Of a stretch of DNA of 64,000 nt, positions 1 to 9,051 are shown piece by piece (the stretch's first letter is position 1; the number at the start of each line of letters is the position of its first letter). The notes beneath the pieces were generated by a model. That model was given only the letters and a program-made list of their open reading frames with translations, was not told where the DNA came from and made no database searches. The DNA is taken from NCBI RefSeq assembly GCF_001514205.1, contig NZ_KQ948773.1:258016-322015 (forward strand), given 5' to 3'. The translations under genes were made by a program, and so were the position numbers. The DNA comes from Streptomyces griseoruber. GTDB taxonomy: Bacteria; Actinomycetota; Actinomycetes; Streptomycetales; Streptomycetaceae.

Positions 1-1050
1 GGCCTCGGGTTCGGGGCCGTCGGCTTCGCCGGGCCGGGCGTCCTGCCGGGTGCGCATCCGGCCGTACTCGGCGGGTTCGCGTTCCTGGCCGGTGCCGCGC
101 CCGCCGCCACCACCGGCGGCCTGCGCACCCTGCTCACCGAACTGGTCCCGGAGCGGTCGGCGGCGCAGGCGCTGTCCGCCGAGTCGATCCTGACGGCCGG
201 TGTGTGGGCGGCCTCCCCGGCCGCCGTCGCCGGCCTGGCCCTCGGCGTCGCGCCGCGCGTCCCGCTGCTTCTCGCCGCCGCGCTGATGGCCTCCTCGGTC
301 GCCTGCCTGTCGCTGCTGCCGGCCGCCTGGGGCGCGGACGGCGGCACCGGCGCGGCCCGCGGCGGGGCGTCGCCGGCGCGGGTCCTGGCCGGCGCCTGGC
401 CGGTGTACGTGACGGGCGCGGCCAGCCTGACCCTGCTCGGCCTGTCCGAACTGGTCCTGCCGGCCCTGCTCGAACAGCGGGGCGTCGCCGTCGGCTGGTC
501 CGGCCCGCTGCTGACCGGGATGGCGGTGGGCGGCGGGTTCGGCGCGTTCGTCCACGGACTGCGCGCCTGGCCGGGGCGGCTGCGCGAGCGCAGCGTGGTC
601 CTGATGGCCGGCACCTCGGTGTGTGTGACGGCCGCCGCGCTGATACCCCACGCGGCGGGGATCGCGGTGGCGCTGACCCTGGGCGGCATGCTCCAGTCGG
701 GCGCGATGCTCACCCGCAATCTGTCCCTGCGCGAGGTCCTCCCGCCGGGTGCGCTGGCCGCGGGCTACTCCGTCATGTACGCGGCGGCGGGGGCGGGTTA
801 CGCGGCGACGGGATCGCTGGCCGGCGCGCTGCTGCGGGTGGTGGCGCCGTCCACGGCGGTGCTGGCCGGGGTGGGGCTGACGCTGGCGCTGACCGGGATC
901 GGCTGGTGGGGCGAGGCCCGGCACGCCGCCCGGTCAGCTCGGGGCGCCGACACCGCCCCGGCGCTCGCGCTCGCCGGCGCCCGTCCCGCCGGCGCCGGTC
1001 CGGAAGGTGCGGCGGTACGCGGTGGGGGTGACCCCGAGGGCCGCCTGTAG
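1..1050 (+). CDS. MFS transporter, 5'-truncated by window edge
   Basis: The reading frame is open from base 1 to a TAG at 1048-1050 (349 residues), so the true start lies outside the window. The protein is made of successive Ala/Leu/Gly/Val-rich hydrophobic segments separated by short Arg-rich loops, the pattern of the C-terminal two thirds of a major facilitator superfamily permease. No substrate can be assigned. The last 40 residues are low-complexity Ala/Gly/Arg and overlap, antisense, the 3' end of the convergent AraC-type gene by 117 bp. The true stop is well supported because the frame is interrupted only there. Confidence 0.8.
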   Translation, partial: GLGFGAVGFAGPGVLPGAHPAVLGGFAFLAGAAPAATTGGLRTLLTELVPERSAAQALSAESILTAGVWAASPAAVAGLALGVAPRVPLLLAAALMASSVACLSLLPAAWGADGGTGAARGGASPARVLAGAWPVYVTGAASLTLLGLSELVLPALLEQRGVAVGWSGPLLTGMAVGGGFGAFVHGLRAWPGRLRERSVVLMAGTSVCVTAAALIPHAAGIAVALTLGGMLQSGAMLTRNLSLREVLPPGALAAGYSVMYAAAGAGYAATGSLAGALLRVVAPSTAVLAGVGLTLALTGIGWWGEARHAARSARGADTAPALALAGARPAGAGPEGAAVRGGGDPEGRL

Positions 1051-1968
1051 GTGCTGCCGCATCGACTGGGCGGTGCCGAACCCGGAGTCCCGGGCGACCT
1101 GGTCGACGGACCGGTCGCTGGACTCCAGCAGATGCCGGGCCCGTTCGACGCGCTGCTGGGTGAGCCACTGGCCCGGGCTGACACCGGTCTCCTCGCGGAA
1201 GCGGCGGGTGAACGTCCGTACGGACAGGGACTCCTGCGCGGCCATGTCCCGCAGCTGGATCGGCTCGTGCAGCCGCCCGAGCGCCCAGGCGCGCGCGGTG
1301 GTGGTGCCGGCCTGCTGCGGATCGGGCACGGGCCGCTCGATGTACTGCGCCTGACCGCCGTCGCGGTGCGGCGGTACGACGGTGCGGCGGGCGACGTCGT
1401 TGGCGACCGCGGTGCCGTGGTCGCGGCGGACCATGTGCAGGCACAGGTCGATGCCGGCGGCGACCCCGGCGGAGGTGAGGACGTCTCCGTCGTCGATGAA
1501 CAGGACGTCCGGGTCGACGTCGATCTTCGGGAAGAGCTGCTGGAGACGCTCGGCGTCGGCCCAGTGCGTGGTCGCGGGGCGGCCGTCGAGATGTCCGGCG
1601 GCGGCGAGGACGTACACGCCGGTGCAGATGGAGGCGAGGCGGGTGCCGGGGCGGATGTGCGCGAGCGCGGCGGCGAGTTCGTCGGTGAGGACGCCCTCCT
1701 CGAAGACCGGGCCGAGCTCGTAGGAGGCGGGGACGACGACGGTGTCGGCGGTGGCGAGGGTCTCCGGCCCGTGCTCCACCATGATCGCGAAGTCGGCGTC
1801 GGTCTGTACCGGGCCCGGCGGCCGGACCGAGCAGGTCACGACCTCGTACAGGTGCCGCCCCCCGGCGTCCTTGGGGCGGCCGAAGATGCGGTGCGGGATG
1901 CCCAGCTCGAAGGGGAGCAGGCCGTCCAGGGCGAGGACGACGACGCGATGGGGAGTCCGGACACTCAT
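934..1968 (-). CDS. GlxA-type AraC family transcriptional regulator
   Basis: A 344-residue cytoplasmic regulator with an N-terminal DJ-1/PfpI-like domain (about residues 8-175, including the nucleophile-elbow-like ASICTGVYVL) and a C-terminal AraC double helix-turn-helix (about 225-320; SLSVRTFTRRFREETG and VDQVARDSGFGTAQSMRQHL). This is the GlxA family architecture, in which the first domain is a presumed sensor without proven catalysis. The ATG at 1968 is 71 bp from the divergent MFS gene, so this regulator may control that transporter. The 3' end overlaps the upstream MFS gene convergently (934-1050). The extreme C-terminal 25 residues are Gly/Arg-rich and unlike the family. Confidence 0.9.
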   Translation of the reverse strand: MSVRTPHRVVVLALDGLLPFELGIPHRIFGRPKDAGGRHLYEVVTCSVRPPGPVQTDADFAIMVEHGPETLATADTVVVPASYELGPVFEEGVLTDELAAALAHIRPGTRLASICTGVYVLAAAGHLDGRPATTHWADAERLQQLFPKIDVDPDVLFIDDGDVLTSAGVAAGIDLCLHMVRRDHGTAVANDVARRTVVPPHRDGGQAQYIERPVPDPQQAGTTTARAWALGRLHEPIQLRDMAAQESLSVRTFTRRFREETGVSPGQWLTQQRVERARHLLESSDRSVDQVARDSGFGTAQSMRQHLQAALGVTPTAYRRTFRTGAGGTGAGERERRGGVGAPS

Positions 1969-2039
1969 GGCCCGATCCTAGCTAATGCTGTCCCTCGGGC
2001 CACTCGTTGAGGGCGGGAGGAAAACGGATCCTTTATGTC

Positions 2040-3347
2040 GTGACCCAGACAAGCGAGGCTCCCGCAGCCGTAAAGGGACAGAAGCCCCCTACCCGTCGAG
2101 GCATCCACCGCGCCTGGTTCGTCGCCGCCGTCACCTTCGTCACGATCATCGGCGCGGCCGCCTTCCGCTCGCTGCCCGGCCTGCTCATCGACCCGCTGCA
2201 CCAGGAGTTCGGCTGGTCGCGCGGCACGATCGGCGCGGCGGTCTCGATCAACCTGGCCCTGTACGGGCTCACCGCGCCGTTCGCCGCCGCGCTGATGGAC
2301 CGCTTCGGCATCCGCCGGGTGGTGGCGGCCGCCCTGACCGTGATCGCGCTCGGCTCGGGCCTCACGGTATGGATGACGGCCGCCTGGCAACTGCTCCTGT
2401 GCTGGGGCCTGCTGGTCGGCCTGGGCTCCGGCTCGATGGCGCTGGCCTTCGCCGCGACGGTCACCAACCGCTGGTTCACCGAGCGCCGCGGTCTGGTCAG
2501 CGGCATCCTCACCGCGGCGTCCGCCTCCGGCCAGCTGATCTTCCTGCCGCTGCTGTCCTGGATGATCACCCGCCACGACTGGCGTCCCGCGGCCGTCACG
2601 GTGGCCCTGGCCGCCCTCGCCGTCGTCCCCTTCGTCTGGCTGCTGCTGCGCGACCACCCGGCGGACGTGGGGGCGAGCCCGTACGGCGCGAAGGAGTTCG
2701 TCCCGAAGCCGGCACCCGTGCAGGGGGCCGCGAGCCGCACCGTCAAGGTCCTGCTCGCCGCGATGCGCACCGGCCCCTTCTGGCTCCTCGCCGGCACCTT
2801 CGCGATCTGCGGCGCCTCCACGAACGGCCTGGTCCAGACCCACTTCGTGCCGGCCGCCCACGACCACGGCATGCCGGTCACGGCGGCGGCCTCGCTCCTC
2901 GCGGTCATCGGTGTCTTCGACGTCGTCGGCACGATCGCCTCCGGCTGGTTCACCGACCGCTTCTCCCCGCGCCGCCTGCTGGCGGTCTACTACGCGCTGC
3001 GCGGGATCTCGCTGCTCTTCCTTCCTCTGCTGCTGGCCCCCACCGTCCACCCCCCGATGATCTTCTTCATCGTCTTCTACGGTCTCGACTGGGTCGCCAC
3101 CGTGCCGCCCACCCTCGCCCTGTGCCGCGAGCACTACGGCGACGACAGCGCCATCGTCTTCGGCTGGGTCCTCGCCTCCCACCAGGTCGGGGCGGCCCTG
3201 ATCGCCTTCCTCGGCGGCGTCGCCCGCGACACCTTCGGCTCGTACGACGTGGTCTGGTACGCGTCGGGCGCCCTGTGCGCGGCGGCGGCGCTGATGGCGC
3301 TGGTGATCCGCCGGCGGCCGGTGAGCCCGGCCCTGGCGGCGGCCTGA
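2040..3347 (+). CDS. MFS transporter
   Basis: A permease of about 435 residues with 12 predicted hydrophobic segments and an MFS loop motif between helices 2 and 3 (ALMDRFGIRRVV). It resembles the monocarboxylate/oxalate-formate antiporter-like MFS class (FGWSRGTIGAAVSINLALYG near the N terminus is typical), but no substrate can be proven. I chose the GTG at 2040. A GGAGG at 2016-2020 lies 19 bp upstream, which is long, and an in-frame TTG at 2007 would add 11 residues but has no good ribosome binding site. It is divergent from the AraC-type regulator and probably controlled by it. Confidence 0.85.
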   Translation: MTQTSEAPAAVKGQKPPTRRGIHRAWFVAAVTFVTIIGAAAFRSLPGLLIDPLHQEFGWSRGTIGAAVSINLALYGLTAPFAAALMDRFGIRRVVAAALTVIALGSGLTVWMTAAWQLLLCWGLLVGLGSGSMALAFAATVTNRWFTERRGLVSGILTAASASGQLIFLPLLSWMITRHDWRPAAVTVALAALAVVPFVWLLLRDHPADVGASPYGAKEFVPKPAPVQGAASRTVKVLLAAMRTGPFWLLAGTFAICGASTNGLVQTHFVPAAHDHGMPVTAAASLLAVIGVFDVVGTIASGWFTDRFSPRRLLAVYYALRGISLLFLPLLLAPTVHPPMIFFIVFYGLDWVATVPPTLALCREHYGDDSAIVFGWVLASHQVGAALIAFLGGVARDTFGSYDVVWYASGALCAAAALMALVIRRRPVSPALAAA

Positions 3348-3358
3348 CGGCGAGGACG

Positions 3359-3384
3359 TCCCGCGCGCGACCGGGCGCGCGGGA
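3359..3384. terminator. Bidirectional hairpin terminator candidate
   Basis: Perfect 10-bp arms TCCCGCGCGC / GCGCGCGGGA around a 6-nt loop (GACCGG), lying between the convergent MFS gene and flavin reductase gene. It has no U-tract, as is usual in Streptomyces. Confidence 0.6.
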
Positions 3385-3393
3385 GGCGCGTGC

Positions 3394-3987
3394 CTAGAGG
3401 AACCGGCCCCTGTGGAACAGCAGGGGCCGTTCCGCGTCCGCGGCGGGCGTCGACCCCAGGGCGTCCACCCGTCCCACGACGATGAGGTGGTCGCCTCCGG
3501 TGTGCACCGCGTGGACGGTGCAGTCGATCCAGGCGAGGCTGCCGGTCAGGCGCGGGGAACCGGAGACCGGGGCCGCGTCGTGGGGCACGCCCGCGAACTT
3601 GTCCCCGCCGCTCACCGCGAAGGCGCGGCACAGCGCGGCCTGGCTCGCGGCGAGGACGTTGACGCAGAAGACGCCCGCGTGGGCGATGCGCGGCCAGGTC
3701 GTGGACGTACGGCCGACCATGAAGGCGACCAGGGGCGGGTCGAGGGAGAGGGAGGAGAAGGACTGGCAGGCGAAGCCGGCGGGGCCGTCCGGTGTCGTCG
3801 CCGTGACGACGGTCACGCCGGACGCGAAGTTCCCCAGCACCCGCCGGAACTCGCCCTGGTCCACCGGCGCCCGCTCGTCCTCGCGGACGCAGCGCAGTTC
3901 GGGACGGGGCAGCGGTTCGACCGGGCCCGCCCTCAGGTAACGGACGGCGGCGGCCGCCATCCCCGCGTGTCCCATCATGTCCCCCAT
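3394..3987 (-). CDS. HsaB-like flavin reductase family protein
   Basis: A protein of about 197 residues with a flavin reductase-like FMN-binding domain from roughly residue 45 to the end (FRRVLGNFASGVTVVTA, FACQSFSSLSLDPPLV, FCVNVLAASQ, GSLAWIDC, GGDHLIVVGRV). Such proteins supply reduced flavin to a partner monooxygenase. The segments match best, from memory, HsaB of actinobacterial steroid-ring degradation. No partner oxygenase lies adjacent. The palindromic operator at 3993-4007 ends 5 bp before the ATG at 3987, leaving no Shine-Dalgarno. Translation may therefore be leaderless, or may begin at Met4, Met5 or Met10 (ATG at 3960). Confidence 0.85.
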   Translation of the reverse strand: MGDMMGHAGMAAAAVRYLRAGPVEPLPRPELRCVREDERAPVDQGEFRRVLGNFASGVTVVTATTPDGPAGFACQSFSSLSLDPPLVAFMVGRTSTTWPRIAHAGVFCVNVLAASQAALCRAFAVSGGDKFAGVPHDAAPVSGSPRLTGSLAWIDCTVHAVHTGGDHLIVVGRVDALGSTPAADAERPLLFHRGRFL

Positions 3988-3992
3988 TGAAG

Positions 3993-4007
3993 CTGACGGT
4001 ATGTCAG
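3993..4007. promoter_or_regulatory. Regulon operator 1 (flavin reductase promoter)
   Basis: CTGAC-GGTAT-GTCAG, a perfect match to the 15-bp palindrome repeated across the window. It sits immediately upstream of the flavin reductase start on the minus strand. Binding by the TetR protein encoded at 22674-23321 is inferred. Confidence 0.8.
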
Positions 4008-4235
4008 ATAGGAAGGGGTGTGCGGGGGCAGTGCGCGGGGGCGCGAAACGGGGCCCGCCCCTCGTCCTCGCGGCGCTCGGTGTCCTGCCCGCGATGGCCC
4101 ACGCGCGGGCGTGCGGGGGCGTGCGGGGGCGTCCGGCGCGGTGCGGGCGAGCCCGGGCTGTTCCGGCTCGTCGGGGCCGGGACGCCGCGCGGGTGCGGAT
4201 CCTGGAACCGGCCGGGAGCCGACCCGGGCTGTTTC

Positions 4236-5024
4236 TCACCGCCCCCCGAACTCGGCCGCCCGGCGCTCCACGAAGCTCGCGATGCCCTCCCTCGCGTCCG
4301 CCGTCGTCATGTTGATCTCCTGGGCGGCGGCCTCGGCGGCGAAGGCGGTGCCGCGGTCGGTGTCGAGGGAGGCGTTGACCAGCTGCTTGGTGAGGGCCAG
4401 GGCGCGGGTGGGGCCGGCGGCCAGGCGGGCCGCCCACTCCCGGGCCGTCTTCTCCAGCTCGCCGTCCGGCACCACCCGGTTGACCAGGCCCAGGCGTTCG
4501 GCGTCCGGTGCGCCGAGCGCGTCGCCGAAGAACAACAGCTCCTTCGCCCGCTGAGGGCCGATCAGCCGGGGGAGGAGATAGGCGCCGCCGCCGTCGGGGA
4601 CCAGGCCGCGGCGGACGAACACCTCGATGAACCGCGCCGACTCGGCGGCCAGGATCAGATCGCAGGCGAGGGCGAGATGCGCGCCGAGGCCGGCCGCCGT
4701 GCCGTTCACCGCGGCGATCACCGGCTTCTCGCAGTCCAGCACGGCCGCGATCAGGCGCTGGGCCCCGAGACGGATCGTGCGGGCCACGTCGCCGGGGACC
4801 CGGTCCCCCGCCGACGCGCCGCCCCGCAGGTCCGCTCCCGCGCAGAAGCCACGCCCGGCGCCGGTGAGGACGACGGCCCGGACAGCGGGGTCGGCGGAGA
4901 CCTCCGAAAAACTCCGGATCAGATGTTCTCGCAGGTCGGGGGTGATGGCGTTGAGGGCTTCGGGGCGGTTGAGGGTGAGGAACGCGACGTGGTGGTCCGT
5001 GGTGTGCCGTACCAACATGTCCAT
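4236..5024 (-). CDS. Enoyl-CoA hydratase/isomerase family protein
   Basis: A 262-residue crotonase-fold protein. It shows the LNRPEALNAI start motif, the first oxyanion-hole region (GRGFCAGADLRG), the second oxyanion/helix motif (AAVNGTAAGLGAHLALACD) and RRGLVPDGGGAYLLPRLIG. In that last motif the usual second catalytic acid position holds Asp of PDGG, as in PaaG/isomerase-type members, so hydratase versus isomerase cannot be decided. Its ATG at 5024 lies 1 bp after the stop of the acyl-CoA synthetase gene (stop 5028-5026), implying translational coupling in one operon driven from the operators at 7285-7323. The predicted substrate is an acyl-CoA made by that synthetase. Confidence 0.9.
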   Translation of the reverse strand: MDMLVRHTTDHHVAFLTLNRPEALNAITPDLREHLIRSFSEVSADPAVRAVVLTGAGRGFCAGADLRGGASAGDRVPGDVARTIRLGAQRLIAAVLDCEKPVIAAVNGTAAGLGAHLALACDLILAAESARFIEVFVRRGLVPDGGGAYLLPRLIGPQRAKELLFFGDALGAPDAERLGLVNRVVPDGELEKTAREWAARLAAGPTRALALTKQLVNASLDTDRGTAFAAEAAAQEINMTTADAREGIASFVERRAAEFGGR

Positions 5025-5025
5025 C

Positions 5026-7251
5026 TCAGCGACACACCGCCAACGCGTCCAGCGCCACCGCGCCCTGCCCGAAGGGCAGCACCACGAGCGGGTTGATGTC
5101 GAGCTCGGCCAGGTCGGAGCCCAGCTCCAGCGCCATGCGCTGGACCCGCAGGACGACTTCGACGAGGGCGTCGACATCGGCCGGCGGGCGGCCGCGGACG
5201 CCGTCCAGCAGAACCCTCCCGCGGAGTTCGGCGAGCATGCCCCGCGCCTGCTCCTCCCCGAAGGGCGGTACCCGCACGGCGGCGTCGCGCAGCACCTCCA
5301 CCAGGACCCCGCCCAGACCGACGGTGACCGTCGGGCCGAACAGGTCGTCATGGGTCACCCCGACCACCATCTCCACCCCCCGCTCGACCATCTGGCAGAC
5401 CAGGACGCCGTCCAGCGAGACGCCCTCGTAGCGGGCGATGTCGGTCAGTTCGCGGTAGGCGTCGCGGACCTGGCTCGCCGAGGTCAGGCCGATCTTCACC
5501 AGTCCCAGCTCGGTCTTGTGCGCGATCCGCTCGCCGGACGCCTTCATCACCACCGGGTAGCCGACCAGCGCCGCCGCCCGTACCGCCGCCGCCGCGCTGG
5601 TCACCAGCTGCTCGCGCGGGACCCGGATGCCGTACGCCCGCAGCAGCTGCTTCGCCGCGTGCTCGCTGAGCTGCTGGCCCGGACGCATCAGCAGCTGCGC
5701 CTTGCGGAAGGACGGGGACGGGGTGCGCGGGGCCTGGTCGAAGGGCGAGCGGTAGTCGCTCACGAAGCGGTGGTGCTCCAGATGCGCCCGGACCGCGGTG
5801 ACGCAGTTGCCGAGGGAGCGGAAGGTCGCCACCCGGGAGGAGCCCAGCAGCACCTCGCGGTAGGCCGGTTCGGTGCCCACCGGCGAGCCCCACACCACGC
5901 ACACCAGCTTCTCCGTCTGCTCCGCCGCGTCCACCAGGTCCTGCACCAGACGATCGCTCAGCGGGGGGAAGGGGCCGGTGATCGGGCAGATCAGCACCCC
6001 CACCCCGGGATCGTCGAGGATCGCGTCGATGATCTTCCGGCCGCGCCAGTCGCCCACCGGATGGCCGCCGTTGTCGACCGGGTTGGCCACGTTCAGGTAC
6101 TCGGGGATCCACTGGTGCAGCTCGGCCTGCTTGGCGGGCGACAGGGCCGGCAGCCGCAGTCCCGCCGCCGTCGCCAGGTCGGCCGCGTGGGCGCCGGTGC
6201 CGCCCGAGATCGAGTAGACGACCACACCGTCCGCCTGCGGTCGGCGGGCGCGGGCCAGCAGGGCGGCCGTGTCCTGGAGTTCGTCCAGGCCGTCGACGCG
6301 GATCACCCCGTACTGCCGCATCGCCGCGTCCACCACCTCGTCCGCGCCGGTCAGCTTGCCGGTGTGGGAGGCGGCGGTGCGGGCGCCGGTCTCGGTGCGG
6401 CCCACCTTCACCGCCACCACCGGGACCCCGCGCCGGGCCGCCCGGTCGGCGGCCAGCAGGAAGGCGCGGCCGTCCTTGAGCCCCTCCACGTAACAGGCGA
6501 TGGCGCCGACCTCGGGCCGCTCGGCGAAGTAGGACAGGAAGTCGGAGGTCTCCAGATCCGCCTCGTTGCCGGTCGGCGCCCAGTGCGAGAGCCGGATGCC
6601 CAGCTCCTGGAGGGCGAAGACCGGGCGGCCCTGGTGACCGGACTGGGTGATCAGCGCGATCGACGGGCCGGTGAGATCCTCCCGGAACCGCTCGAAGGCG
6701 TTGAGGTTGGTGTTGGGGCCGAGCAGCCGGATGCCCGAGCCCTCCACAGCCGCCGCGAGCCGGGCCTGCGCCGCCGCGCCGGCCTCGCCGGTCTCCGCGA
6801 AGCCCGAGGCGAACACGACGGCGAACCGCACCTTCGCCTCGGCCAGTTGCTCGATCACGGGCAGCGGATCGGCGACCAGCAGCACGGCCAGGTCGATCTG
6901 CTCCGGCAGGTCGGCGACCGACGCCACGCAGGGGATGCCGAAGACGGACGCGCGGGTGGGATGCACGGGGTGCAGCCGTGCCCCCACCCGCTCGGCCCAG
7001 CCCACCAGTTGCCGGGTGACACCGGTGTTGGGGCGTCCCTCGGCGTCCGAGGCGCCGATGACCGCCACCGACTCGGGCCGGAAGAACCGGTCCAGATCGG
7101 GGACGGTCGAATACAGCGGCCGGCCGCTGACGTCCAGGTCGTCGACGTCGGCGGGCCGGCCGTGGACGGCGGGCCCGGGCTGTTCGCCGCACGCGATGAC
7201 CCGGGCGCGGCGGGAGTCGGTGGTGAGGGTGCCGTGGGTTGATCCAAGCAT
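5026..7251 (-). CDS. ADP-forming acyl-CoA synthetase (acetate-CoA ligase family)
   Basis: A 741-residue fused NDP-forming acyl-CoA synthetase: an N-terminal CoA-binding domain (RFFRPESVAVIGASDAEGRP), a succinyl-CoA-ligase-like middle (YSISGGTGAHAADLA), and a C-terminal ATP-grasp domain from about residue 510 (AKQLLRAYGI, YPVVMKASGERIAHKTELG, DINPLVVLPFG). The family converts an acid, CoA and ATP to acyl-CoA, ADP and phosphate. I chose the ATG at 7251, preceded by AGGAG 11 bp upstream. A GTG at 7293 would begin inside an operator and is unlikely. It is the first gene of a two-gene operon with the enoyl-CoA hydratase. The substrate is not evident from sequence, and short-chain or ring-derived acids are both possible. 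Confidence 0.9.
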   Translation of the reverse strand: MLGSTHGTLTTDSRRARVIACGEQPGPAVHGRPADVDDLDVSGRPLYSTVPDLDRFFRPESVAVIGASDAEGRPNTGVTRQLVGWAERVGARLHPVHPTRASVFGIPCVASVADLPEQIDLAVLLVADPLPVIEQLAEAKVRFAVVFASGFAETGEAGAAAQARLAAAVEGSGIRLLGPNTNLNAFERFREDLTGPSIALITQSGHQGRPVFALQELGIRLSHWAPTGNEADLETSDFLSYFAERPEVGAIACYVEGLKDGRAFLLAADRAARRGVPVVAVKVGRTETGARTAASHTGKLTGADEVVDAAMRQYGVIRVDGLDELQDTAALLARARRPQADGVVVYSISGGTGAHAADLATAAGLRLPALSPAKQAELHQWIPEYLNVANPVDNGGHPVGDWRGRKIIDAILDDPGVGVLICPITGPFPPLSDRLVQDLVDAAEQTEKLVCVVWGSPVGTEPAYREVLLGSSRVATFRSLGNCVTAVRAHLEHHRFVSDYRSPFDQAPRTPSPSFRKAQLLMRPGQQLSEHAAKQLLRAYGIRVPREQLVTSAAAAVRAAALVGYPVVMKASGERIAHKTELGLVKIGLTSASQVRDAYRELTDIARYEGVSLDGVLVCQMVERGVEMVVGVTHDDLFGPTVTVGLGGVLVEVLRDAAVRVPPFGEEQARGMLAELRGRVLLDGVRGRPPADVDALVEVVLRVQRMALELGSDLAELDINPLVVLPFGQGAVALDALAVCR

Positions 7252-7284
7252 CGGTCCGCCCGCTCCTGTGTGACTGCCAAGTAA

Positions 7285-7299
7285 CTGACGCACTGTCAG
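7285..7299. promoter_or_regulatory. Regulon operator 2a (acyl-CoA synthetase promoter)
   Basis: CTGAC-GCACT-GTCAG, an exact match to the recurrent palindrome, 33 bp upstream of the acyl-CoA synthetase ATG. It is paired with a second copy 24 bp away centre to centre. Confidence 0.8.
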
Positions 7300-7308
7300 A
7301 TTACATAC

Positions 7309-7323
7309 CTGACGGGATGTCAG
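7309..7323. promoter_or_regulatory. Regulon operator 2b (acyl-CoA synthetase promoter)
   Basis: CTGAC-GGGAT-GTCAG, the promoter-distal copy of the tandem pair upstream of the acyl-CoA synthetase/enoyl-CoA hydratase operon. Confidence 0.8.
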
Positions 7324-7383
7324 GAATGGGCGTGCAGTGAGAAAGGGGCGGACCTTCGGGGACGGCGGTGGCGGCCCATGGCC

Positions 7384-8901
7384 CTACAGCGCGGCCAGAA
7401 CCTCCTTCGCCACCCGCTCGCCCGAGCGGACGGCACCGTCCATGAAGCCCATCCAGTAGGTCGAGGTCTCGGTCCCCGCCCAGTGGATTCCGCCCACCGG
7501 CTTGCGCAGGGCGGGACCGTACTGGGTCAGGACGCCGGGCGCGGCGATGGAGACGGGGCCGCCGCGGGTGTAGGCCTCGTTGTTCCAGCGTTGCAGGACG
7601 AAGGAGGTGGGGGAGGCCGCTTTCGCGCCGAAGTACGTCACGTAGTCCTTCAGCACCGCCGCCTTGACCTCGGCCTCGCTCGCCGCATCGTAGGCCCGGG
7701 CCTCGTCGGCCTCGATGAAGCCCATCAGGGCGCCGTAGGAGGCGTCGGGCGGGGAGTTGTCGAAGGTGGAGCTGACCACGCCGGTGTCGCTGACGACCTG
7801 GCCGTTGAGGCCGTCGGCCCGCCAGAAGGGGGTGTCGTAGATCGCGATCGCCTTGGCGACGGAGGCCATCGGCAGCCGCTGGGTGAGCTGGTCGCGGCCG
7901 GCCGGCAGGAGCGGGTCGTACACGATCCGGGCGGCGAGCGGCGGGGGCGCGGCGACGACGACCTTCCTGGCGGTGACGGTGATGCCGTCGGCCGTGACGA
8001 CGTACGTGCCGCCGGACCGGGTGATCGTGCGCACCGGGGCGTTCAGCACCACCCGGTCGCCGAGCGTGGCGGCCAGCTTGATCGGCACCTGCTGGGAGCC
8101 GCCGACGAAGCGCCGTTCCTGGGCGCCGTTCGCGGTCTCGGTCAGGCGTTCCAGGGTGCCGACGGTGGACTCGTTGCCGGCGGCGGCGATGTAGAAGAGC
8201 ACGAACAGGAGGGAGAGCTCGCGGGGTTCGGCCGAGAAGATCGAGGTGCAGGCCACGTCCAGGAGGAACTTGGCCGACGGGATCACGGCGTTGGCGCGCA
8301 GCCAGGTCTCGAAGGTCTGCCGGTCCCATTCCTGCGCCTTGGCGGCGGTCCAGGGCGCGTCGACCGGGATCGTCTTGGCCATGTCGTCCAGCGCGGACTG
8401 CACGATCGCGGCGTTGGCGAGCCCGGCCACGTCGACCGGCGGGACCGAGCCGAGCACGCCGTCGGTGGCGTACGGGGTCTTCTTCCCGTCCTTGTAGAGG
8501 AGGTTGTCGCCCGTGTTGTAGGTGGCGAAGGTGGCCACGCCCAGGGAGTCGGCGAGGGCCTTGATGCGGTCCTGGGTGGGGCCGATGAACTCACCGCCGC
8601 CCTCGGTCGCCCCGCCGTTGGCCAGGGACAGGTTGAGGACCCGGCCGCCGACGCGGTCGCGGGCCTCCAGGACGGCGACCGTCCGGCCGGCCGCCACCAG
8701 GTCGCGGGCCGCGGTGAGACCGGCCAGGCCGGCGCCGACGATCGCGACGTCCACGTCCCGGGTGGCCGCCGCGGAGGCCGGGCCGGCGGCGGTCGCGGTG
8801 AGGGCGGTCGCGCCGGCGGCCACGGCGGCGGTGCGACCGAGCAGGGAGCGGCGGGAGAGGCCGTCGCCGGAGCGGGGGGAGAGCTGTCTTTCACGTGCCA
8901 C
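7384..8901 (-). CDS. Flavin monoamine oxidase, Tat-exported
   Basis: A protein of about 505 residues. Residues 1-45 form a Tat signal (RRSLLG followed by a long Ala-rich hydrophobic stretch ending at ASAAA). This is followed by a Rossmann FAD motif (AIVGAGLAGLTAARDL) and ends in the amine-oxidase C-terminal FAD motif (GGIHWAGTETSTYWMGFMDGAV). The family oxidatively deaminates amines or amino acids outside or at the cell surface, releasing peroxide. The GTG at 8901 has GGAGG 7 bp upstream; longer starts lack a site. It is transcribed alone. The upstream 9001-9050 region carries GTAAC half-sites that may be an operator. Confidence 0.9.
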   Translation of the reverse strand: MARERQLSPRSGDGLSRRSLLGRTAAVAAGATALTATAAGPASAAATRDVDVAIVGAGLAGLTAARDLVAAGRTVAVLEARDRVGGRVLNLSLANGGATEGGGEFIGPTQDRIKALADSLGVATFATYNTGDNLLYKDGKKTPYATDGVLGSVPPVDVAGLANAAIVQSALDDMAKTIPVDAPWTAAKAQEWDRQTFETWLRANAVIPSAKFLLDVACTSIFSAEPRELSLLFVLFYIAAAGNESTVGTLERLTETANGAQERRFVGGSQQVPIKLAATLGDRVVLNAPVRTITRSGGTYVVTADGITVTARKVVVAAPPPLAARIVYDPLLPAGRDQLTQRLPMASVAKAIAIYDTPFWRADGLNGQVVSDTGVVSSTFDNSPPDASYGALMGFIEADEARAYDAASEAEVKAAVLKDYVTYFGAKAASPTSFVLQRWNNEAYTRGGPVSIAAPGVLTQYGPALRKPVGGIHWAGTETSTYWMGFMDGAVRSGERVAKEVLAAL

Positions 8902-9031
8902 GTGCGTCCTCCGTAGAGAGGGGGGCGGAGCAGAAAGGTGAACAGGGCTCACATTCTGGCTCCGCGCGAGGGCGCACGACAACGCTCTCGCCACATCTGG
9001 CACAGGTGTAACTGGCAGCAGAATGACGGGA

Positions 9032-9046
9032 GTTACCGTGAGTAAC
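9032..9046. promoter_or_regulatory. GTTAC-N5-GTAAC inverted repeat
   Basis: GTTAC-CGTGA-GTAAC is a perfect 5+5 inverted repeat, with another GTAAC at 9008-9012, in the spacer upstream of the amine oxidase gene. It is a candidate repressor site for that gene. No adjacent regulator gene is present. Confidence 0.35.
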
Positions 9047-9051
9047 GGAAA

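Noticed and set aside
4627..7242. An 871-residue open frame antisense to the ADP-forming CoA synthetase
   Set aside because: Gln/Arg/His-rich composition from reading the complementary strand of a high-GC gene; no domain.
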